Shown here: piece by piece, positions 59,091 to 64,000 of the stretch
How the letters are laid out: every line of letters begins with the position of its first letter
Numbering within the stretch: position 1 is the stretch's first letter
Assembly (NCBI RefSeq): GCF_014655715.1
Contig: NZ_BNBM01000004.1
Span: 567,639 to 631,638 of the forward strand
DNA: 64,000 nt
Direction: 5' to 3'
From: Streptomyces lanatus
GTDB lineage: Bacteria; Actinomycetota; Actinomycetes; Streptomycetales; Streptomycetaceae
Notes under the pieces: model-generated
What the model was told of the DNA's origin: nothing
Databases searched by the model: none
What the model saw: only the letters and a program-made list of their open reading frames with translations
Made by a program: the position numbers and the translations under genes

Positions 59091-59238
59091 TCACAGTGCC
59101 TTGACCGTCTCTCAGGCGGACAGGGAGGTTTCATCCGTCGTCGGGGCGGATGCGGTGTTCACGAGATTCCTTGTCTTCTGCGGTCTGCCGGGCACTGCCT
59201 CAGCGAGCCGGCGCACCAGGGTGTGAGCAGGTGTCTGT

Positions 59239-59451
59239 TCAGTGGACGAACGCGGCTGTCCTCGCGGCGAGGGCATGCACCAACGCTTCGGAGACCTCAG
59301 GGTGCACGACGAACAGGACGAAGGCGCCTGCCGCCAGCGTCAGGCCGAGGAACTCCAGGAACTCGCCCCTGCCAGCGGCGTCCCGGCCCGGTACGTCGGC
59401 CGATGCTCCGAGGAAGTCCTCGGTTTCCTTGTGTCGTGCACGGTGGGTCAT
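59239..59451 (-). CDS. Small single-helix membrane protein, 70 residues
   Basis: ATG at 59451. A polar N-terminus (THRARHKETEDFLGASADV) is followed by a hydrophobic helix (FLGLTLAAGAFVLFVVHP) and a short alanine-rich end. No recognised family. A longer in-frame reading from 59487 is possible. Codon use looks Streptomyces-like but the gene sits among remnants, so it may be a fragment. Confidence 0.5.
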   Translation of the reverse strand: MTHRARHKETEDFLGASADVPGRDAAGRGEFLEFLGLTLAAGAFVLFVVHPEVSEALVHALAARTAAFVH

Positions 59452-59665
59452 GCCCCCAGCCTGGAAGCCCAACTCCCCCGCGCCCATCCGGCAACTGTCG
59501 GGTCCACCCCCGCCAAGTGGCTGGACGAGCCCGCCGTCCCGGTCGCGCCGGAGGCCGGCCAGGCCGAGGCTCCGCCGGTCGGCAGGGCGGTACCCGCCGG
59601 TCGGCGGGGGTGTTACCGATGCCTGCCGGATGGTCCGCCCTCGACGTCCACGCGAGGTTCTCCGT

Positions 59666-60913
59666 ATGACTAAGTCGCAGCCGCTGCAGGAGACTTCAGC
59701 TCCTCAGGAGAACTCCTCTCCGCAGCCCCGCACCTCCCCCGAGTCCGCCGTGTCGGCCTCGCCCGGTCCATCGATGGGACGCCTGGTCGGGGTGGACCTG
59801 GCCCGCGCGTTGGCGGTGTTCGGCATGTATGTCGTGCACATCGGCCCCCCGCTGTCCGCCACGACCGGCGTAGCCAGCTGGATCCGCTACATGGCGGACG
59901 GTCACTCATCGGTCCTGTTCGCCACCCTCGCCGGGTTCTCACTGATGCTGCTCGCCGGCCGTTTCGAGCCGAAGACCGACCTCGCGGGCCGGCAGGCGAA
60001 GGCCCGTATCGCGATCCGCGCCGTGATCCTGCTGGCGCTGGGCACCGCGATGGCGATGGAGTACGGGGGCGTGATCATCCTCGGCTTCTACGGCGTCTAC
60101 TTCCTCCTGGCCCTGCCCCTGGTACGCCTGTCGGCCAGGACACTCGCGATCACCGCGGCCGCGCTCGCGCTCGTCACACCGCAGCTGGCGTTCGCCCTGA
60201 ACTCGCTGTTGAGCGAGTCGGTCCAGCAGAGCATCAACGCCTACGACCCGCTCCACCGCCTCAGCGGCGTCGGAGTGCTCGATCTGCTGCTCACCGGCTT
60301 CTACCCGGCGCTCACGTGGATGTCGTTCGTGATCGCCGGCATGGCGCTGGCCCGCTTCGACCTGGCCTCCGGACCCGTCCAGCGGCGCCTGGCCGCGTTC
60401 GGTGCCACCCTCACCGTGACCGCCTACGGCATGTCCCTGCTGCTGGCCGGCAAGAGCGCGTTGAACAGCCTCGCGGAAGGCGGGTCTTCGTCGGGCGGCT
60501 CCGGTTCGATGCCCCCCGACGGCGGATCGTTCCCCGATATGCCGGCGTCGTTGCTCCTGACGGCCGGACCGCACAGCGGCACCACGTTCGACATCATCGG
60601 CAGCGTCGGAGTGGCGATACTCGTGATCGTGGGCGCCACGGTGGCGATGGACCGCTTGACGCGACTGCGCCGCCTGGCCAAACCGGTCATCGCCGTCGGC
60701 ACCATGTCCCTGACGGCCTATGTCGGCCACTTCATCGCACAGTCGGTGCTGTCCACACCCGGAGGGACCGGCACCCAGCAGTCCTGGACGCCGCTGATCA
60801 TGTACGTCCTCGGCGCGATCGTGTTCGCCACGATCTGGTCCCGCTTCTTCCGGCGAGGCCCCCTGGAGTATCTGCTGAACGCCGCCACCAAGCCGACGAA
60901 GCACATCCGATGA
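59666..60913 (+). CDS. DUF418/HGSNAT-like multipass membrane protein
   Basis: 415-residue membrane protein with about ten helices. The N-terminal block GRLVGVDLARALAVFGMYVVHIG is the family signature; a polar Ser/Gln/Pro-rich cytoplasmic lead of about 37 residues precedes it. The DUF418-type end is TAYVGHFIAQSVL followed by PLEYLL. Related families include acyltransferases that act on sugars and putative transporters; the function is unknown. A Gly/Ser-rich loop (EGGSSSGGSGSMPP) sits mid-protein outside the membrane. ATG at 59666 follows CGAGG. Confidence 0.82.
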   Translation: MTKSQPLQETSAPQENSSPQPRTSPESAVSASPGPSMGRLVGVDLARALAVFGMYVVHIGPPLSATTGVASWIRYMADGHSSVLFATLAGFSLMLLAGRFEPKTDLAGRQAKARIAIRAVILLALGTAMAMEYGGVIILGFYGVYFLLALPLVRLSARTLAITAAALALVTPQLAFALNSLLSESVQQSINAYDPLHRLSGVGVLDLLLTGFYPALTWMSFVIAGMALARFDLASGPVQRRLAAFGATLTVTAYGMSLLLAGKSALNSLAEGGSSSGGSGSMPPDGGSFPDMPASLLLTAGPHSGTTFDIIGSVGVAILVIVGATVAMDRLTRLRRLAKPVIAVGTMSLTAYVGHFIAQSVLSTPGGTGTQQSWTPLIMYVLGAIVFATIWSRFFRRGPLEYLLNAATKPTKHIR

Positions 60914-60918
60914 CACCA

Positions 60919-60954
60919 GGCCTGGGTGGGACACCTCCACGTCCCACCCAGGCC
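60919..60954 (+). terminator. 14-bp hairpin terminator after DUF418-like gene
   Basis: Perfect stem GGCCTGGGTGGGAC / GTCCCACCCAGGCC with an 8-nt loop, 5 bp past the stop. Confidence 0.82.
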
Positions 60955-60969
60955 GTGTGCAGGCTGACT

Positions 60970-61160
60970 CAGCCCACCGCTCCAGGCCGTTGCGGTCGAC
61001 GATGAGGAGGGCACGGACGCTGACCGAGTCGATCGCGCATCGCGACCAGTCCAGCTCGCCATGCGAGCCGAGCTCGTCCAGGACCAGGCGGTGGAGTTTG
61101 GCCCACACCCTGGCCTCGGACCACTTTCGCGAGGGTCCGCCGACGGAGTCGGTGGGCCCT
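60970..61160 (-). pseudogene. IS5-type transposase remnant with internal deletion
   Basis: Minus strand reads RKWSEARVWAKLHRLVLDEL then GSHGELDWSRCAIDSVSVRA, the part around the first catalytic Asp of IS5-family transposases. It then jumps at about 61010 to LLIVDRNGL, which matches the (H)HLIVDxxG motif normally about 20 residues further on. So an internal deletion joined the two, and the rest of the gene is gone. It is certainly inactive. Confidence 0.75.
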
Positions 61161-61467
61161 TTCGCTTTCCGGGGCTGATGGTGGGCAGGTCAGCGGCCCA
61201 ACTGTCGCGTCGGGTGGGCGCCGGGTTCCACTGCCGGGGGCGGGCGATGTTGTCGTTGGGACGGTGGAGGTTGCTGGTCAGCCGGGGTTGGGCAGGAGTG
61301 CGAGCCGTTCGAGGGCGGCCGTGATCTCGCAGGTCCAGGGCCAGTGCTGGGTGACTCGACAATCCTCATTCTTGCTGGTCAGGGGCACTTTCTGCTTTCC
61401 TGACCGCCTGCATCCCCTGAGCTGGGGTGTTACGACGACACCGGACGCCGTCATACGGTCGCGGTAC
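61161..61467. other. Stretch with possible mobile-element debris
   Basis: A minus-strand frame (61278-61475) reads QHWPWTCEITAALERLALLP near its end, which looks transposase-like but is too short to place. No terminal inverted repeats found. The arabinofuranosidase stop is at the right edge. Confidence 0.4.
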
Positions 61468-62967
61468 TCAGCCAAGCGCGATGGCGGTCCACGACACCGG
61501 TGGCAGTTCGACGGTGAGCACGCCGTCGGCGAGCTTCGCGGTCGTGTTCGGGGCCGGGGTCACGCGGTTCTGCTCCGTGAGCGTGTTCTTGGCGTACACG
61601 TCGGCGTCGGCGAGCGTGACCGCCTCGGTAACGTGCGTCGAGCCGAGGCTCCGGACGTCGATCGTGACCTGCGCGGGCTCGTGCAGGTCACGGTTGACGA
61701 GGAAGACCGCGGCCCGGTCCTCGTCGGCGGTGGCGACGGCGTCGATGACGGATGCCTCACCGTGGCGTGCGGTGTCGTACACCGGTGCCTGGATCAGGGG
61801 CCGGATCACCTCGCCGGAGGCGAGCCGGCTCGTGATCGAGAACGGGTGGAAGGTGGTCTGCCGCCAGGCGGGGCCGCCGGGCTCGGTCATGATCGGCGCG
61901 ATCACGTTGACGAGTTGCGCGAGCGATGCGGAGGTGACGCGGTCGCTGTGCTTGAGGAGGGTCATCAGCAGGTTGCCGACGACGACGGCGTCCGCCACCG
62001 AGTAGACGTCCTCCAACTGTCGGGGGGCATGCCGCCACTCGTCGTTGACCTCGTCGGACTCGTGGTGCTCCTTTTGGTACCAGACGTTCCACTCGTCGAA
62101 CGAGATGTTGATCTTCTTCTTGGAGCGTTTCTTGTACCCCACGTGGTCGGCGCTCGCGACGACGGTGTCGATGAAGTAGTCCATGTCGGTCGCCGAGGCG
62201 AGGAAGGAGCCGAGGTCGCCGTCATGCTCCTGGTAGTAGGCGTGGCAGGAGACGTAGTCGACGTAGTCGTAGGTGTGCTCCAGCACCGTGCGTTCCCAGT
62301 CGCCGAAGGTCGGCATGCCGGACCCGGACGAGCCGCAGGCGACGAGTTCGAGGTCCTTGTCGGCCATCTTCATCGCGGCGGCGATACGGGCGGCGATCTT
62401 GCCGTAGTCGTCGGCCGACAGGAAGCCGGTCTGCCACGGCCCGTCCATCTCGTTGCCGAGGCACCACATGCGCACGTTGTGCGGCTCCGGCGTGCCGTTG
62501 GCGATACGCAGGTCCGACAGCGCCGTACCCGAGGGATGGTTGGCGTACTCGAGCAGGTCCAGGGCGGGCTGGATGCCCCGCGTGCCGAGGTTCACCGCGA
62601 GCATCAGTTCGGAGTCGGTGAGCCCCAGCCAGCGGGCGAACTCGTCCAGGCCGACCTGGTTCGACTCCAGCGAGTGCCAGGCGAGGTCGCGGCGCACCGG
62701 GCGCTTGTCGCGCGGGCCGACCGAGTCCTCCCAGCGGAACCCGGAGACGAAGTTGCCGCCCGGGTAGCGGATGGTCGTGCTGCCGAGCTCCCTGACGAGC
62801 GCGACGACGTCCATACGGAACCCTTCGTCGTTCGCGCTCGGGTGTTCCGGCTCGTAGAGCCCGGTGTACACACAGCGGCCGAGGTGTTCGACGAACGAGC
62901 CGAAGGTGCGGCGTCGGACAGGAGCGATGACGGCCTGCTTGTCGATCTTGATATTGGCCCGGGGCAA
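61468..62967 (-). CDS. Alpha-L-arabinofuranosidase, GH51
   Basis: 499-residue intracellular retaining enzyme that cuts alpha-L-arabinofuranosyl side chains from arabino-oligosaccharides. The start is TTG at 62967 (RBS AGGA), giving LPRANIKIDKQAVIAPVRRR and then the family block FGSFVEHLGRCVYTGLYEPEH. IRYPGGNFVSGFRWEDSVGP is present. The acid/base E173 is in WCLGNEMDGPWQTG and the nucleophile Glu is in ISFDEWNVWY. The C-terminal beta domain ends VELPPVSWTAIALG. No signal peptide. It lies 47 bp past an ABC sugar permease gene on the same strand and so belongs to that importer operon. Confidence 0.94.
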   Translation of the reverse strand: MPRANIKIDKQAVIAPVRRRTFGSFVEHLGRCVYTGLYEPEHPSANDEGFRMDVVALVRELGSTTIRYPGGNFVSGFRWEDSVGPRDKRPVRRDLAWHSLESNQVGLDEFARWLGLTDSELMLAVNLGTRGIQPALDLLEYANHPSGTALSDLRIANGTPEPHNVRMWCLGNEMDGPWQTGFLSADDYGKIAARIAAAMKMADKDLELVACGSSGSGMPTFGDWERTVLEHTYDYVDYVSCHAYYQEHDGDLGSFLASATDMDYFIDTVVASADHVGYKKRSKKKINISFDEWNVWYQKEHHESDEVNDEWRHAPRQLEDVYSVADAVVVGNLLMTLLKHSDRVTSASLAQLVNVIAPIMTEPGGPAWRQTTFHPFSITSRLASGEVIRPLIQAPVYDTARHGEASVIDAVATADEDRAAVFLVNRDLHEPAQVTIDVRSLGSTHVTEAVTLADADVYAKNTLTEQNRVTPAPNTTAKLADGVLTVELPPVSWTAIALG

Positions 62968-63014
62968 TTCAGTGGTCCTTTGCAGTTCAGGATGGGAGTG
63001 GGGCAGCGAACGCA

Positions 63015-63893
63015 CTACTTGACGGAGCCTGCGGTCAGGCCCTTGCGCCAGAACCGCTGGAGACTGACGAAGGCGACGAGCAGAGGGATCAGCGACAGGA
63101 ACGCACCGGTGATCGGCAGCAACGGCGGCACTCCGCTGGCGAACTCCGCGCGCCACTGCACCAGGCCCACCGTGACGGGCTGCAGTGAGGGGGTGTTGAG
63201 CATGAGCGAGGGCAGCAGGTAGTTGTTCCAGATGCCGACGAACTGGAACAGGAAGACGGTCACCAGTGCCGGGGACATCAGCGGCAGGGCGATCCGGAAG
63301 AAGGTGCGCTGTTCGCCTGCTCCGTCGAGCCGTGCGGCCTCAAGGAGTTCGTCCGGGACGGACGCCGCGGCGAAGATCCGGCACAGGTAGACGCCGAACG
63401 GGCTGACACAGCTGGGCAGCAGCACCGACCAGTAGGAGTTGGTGATGTCGAGCTTGGCCATGAGCAGGAACAACGGCAGGGCGAACATCGGCGCCGGGAT
63501 GAGAACCGAGGCCAGGACGACGTTGAACACGCTTTCCCGGCCGCGGAAGCTGAACTTGGACAGCGCGTAGCCGGCCATCGCGGACAGCAGGGTGCCGACG
63601 GTGGCGCCGACGAAACTGTAGAGCGCGCTGTTGGCGAGCCAGGTGGAGAAGATGCCGCCCTCGAAGCTGAACACGTCTCTGATGTTGGTGACCAGGTCGA
63701 AGTGGGAGAACCACAGCGGCGTACCGGTATAGAGGTAGCCCGAGGCTTTGGTCGCGGAGACGAACAGCCACCACAGCGGGATCAGCGTGTACAGGGCCAT
63801 CAGGCCCAGCATGCCGTTGACGACGACCTTGCTCGCGATGTCGGTGCCGCGGCGGGCCGGTCGGGTCGGTCGGTCGGCCGAAATCACGCTCAT
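63015..63893 (-). CDS. Sugar ABC transporter permease (MalG type)
   Basis: 292-residue permease with six helices. EAA loop: DELLEAARLDGAGEQRTFFRIALP. Its ATG overlaps the stop of the partner permease (ATGA). With the GH51 gene behind it, the importer is probably for arabino-oligosaccharides. The binding protein would lie beyond the right window edge. Confidence 0.92.
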   Translation of the reverse strand: MSVISADRPTRPARRGTDIASKVVVNGMLGLMALYTLIPLWWLFVSATKASGYLYTGTPLWFSHFDLVTNIRDVFSFEGGIFSTWLANSALYSFVGATVGTLLSAMAGYALSKFSFRGRESVFNVVLASVLIPAPMFALPLFLLMAKLDITNSYWSVLLPSCVSPFGVYLCRIFAAASVPDELLEAARLDGAGEQRTFFRIALPLMSPALVTVFLFQFVGIWNNYLLPSLMLNTPSLQPVTVGLVQWRAEFASGVPPLLPITGAFLSLIPLLVAFVSLQRFWRKGLTAGSVK

Positions 63894-64000
63894 GCCATCG
63901 CTCCCTTGCGCTGGTTGTACTTGAGAAAGCCGAACGAGAGCACGAGGGTGATCAGCGCGAGCACGACGGACTGGGCGGCGGCCAGGTTCTGGCCGCCCAC
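63890..64000 (-). CDS. Sugar ABC transporter permease, C-terminal end only
   Basis: The last 36 codons are in the window: AAAQSVVLALITLVLSFGF then LKYNQRKGAMA and a stop. This is the last helix and tail of a MalF-type permease. The rest lies beyond the right edge. Confidence 0.82.
   Translation of the reverse strand: MGGQNLAAAQSVVLALITLVLSFGFLKYNQRKGAMA

Larger units (their letters stand above)
58950..59665. other. Gene-poor stretch with remnants
   Basis: Holds a minus-strand ABC-exporter fragment (58974-59090), a 70-codon minus-strand membrane ORF (59239-59451), then the leader of the DUF418-like gene with two GCCGGTCGGC-type repeats around 59574-59610. The rest shows nothing. Confidence 0.5.

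Noticed and set aside
1..64000. Search for tRNA, rRNA, riboswitch and CRISPR features
   Set aside because: No cloverleaf with a recognisable T-arm, no rRNA signature, no regularly spaced repeats with spacers and no familiar riboswitch core were seen by eye.

Overview
The window is high-GC actinobacterial DNA, almost certainly from a Streptomyces chromosome. G/C dominates third codon positions, GTG and TTG starts are common, and the gene families are typical of the genus: SpoIIE/PP2C phosphatases, LacI-controlled sugar ABC operons, and many TetR, MarR and LysR regulators. I see no rRNA, tRNA, CRISPR array or plasmid or phage backbone. About 57 protein genes or gene remnants are supported, plus operators, hairpins and decayed mobile-element fragments.

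Layout. 0-3.3 kb: 5' part of a Tat-exported alpha-L-rhamnosidase, then an orphan TnpB of the IS200/IS605 group. 3.6-8.9 kb: an ABC transporter pair, a TetR regulator with a repeat-derived tail, a MoxR ATPase with a CoxE-like VWA partner, and a 37-codon ORF. 9-12.5 kb: a medium-chain reductase, a cupin, a PLP ammonia-lyase and a YheO-type regulator with a tandem-repeat tail. 12.6-19.2 kb: a sugar module (MFS porter, two GH35 beta-galactosidases, LacI). 19.3-22 kb: a secreted M4 metalloprotease. 22-27.3 kb: a metal locus (P1B-4 efflux ATPase, ZnuBCA-type importer, membrane glutaredoxin). 27.3-32.3 kb: SRAP protein, SDR/TetR pair, SpoIIE phosphatase, MepB-like protein. 32.3-41.2 kb: a glycan locus (GH63-like hydrolase, ABC importer, LacI, large secreted clan-A hydrolase with carbohydrate-binding modules) carrying four copies of one LacI operator. 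41.3-48 kb: threonine aldolase/TetR, LysR with a divergent prpF-dctA pair, a membrane phosphatase. 48.5-56.8 kb: GAP protein, acetyltransferase, then a redox island (pirin, AhpD-like, DoxX-like, NmrA-like, two luciferase-like oxidoreductases, F420-reductase-like protein, two MarR repressors). 57.2-59 kb: a two-component system. 56.8-61.4 kb also holds decayed fragments of at least three other genes around a DUF418-like membrane protein. 61.5-64 kb: GH51 arabinofuranosidase and an ABC sugar permease pair, cut by the window edge.

How the genes work together. Plant-polysaccharide use dominates (rhamnose, galactose, arabinose and probably glucose or xylan-type substrates), with each hydrolase set beside its own porter and usually a LacI repressor. 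The most coherent unusual unit is the 50.5-56.9 kb redox island. A 12-bp palindrome of the form TTGAYRYRTCAA occurs upstream of nearly every transcription unit there and twice forms pairs exactly 28 bp apart, pointing to one MarR-controlled electrophile or quinone stress regulon. Other regulatory links read from sequence are a GAAACCGATCGGTTTC operator shared by a TetR gene and a distant reductase, and a Zur-like box between znuA and a divergent glutaredoxin.
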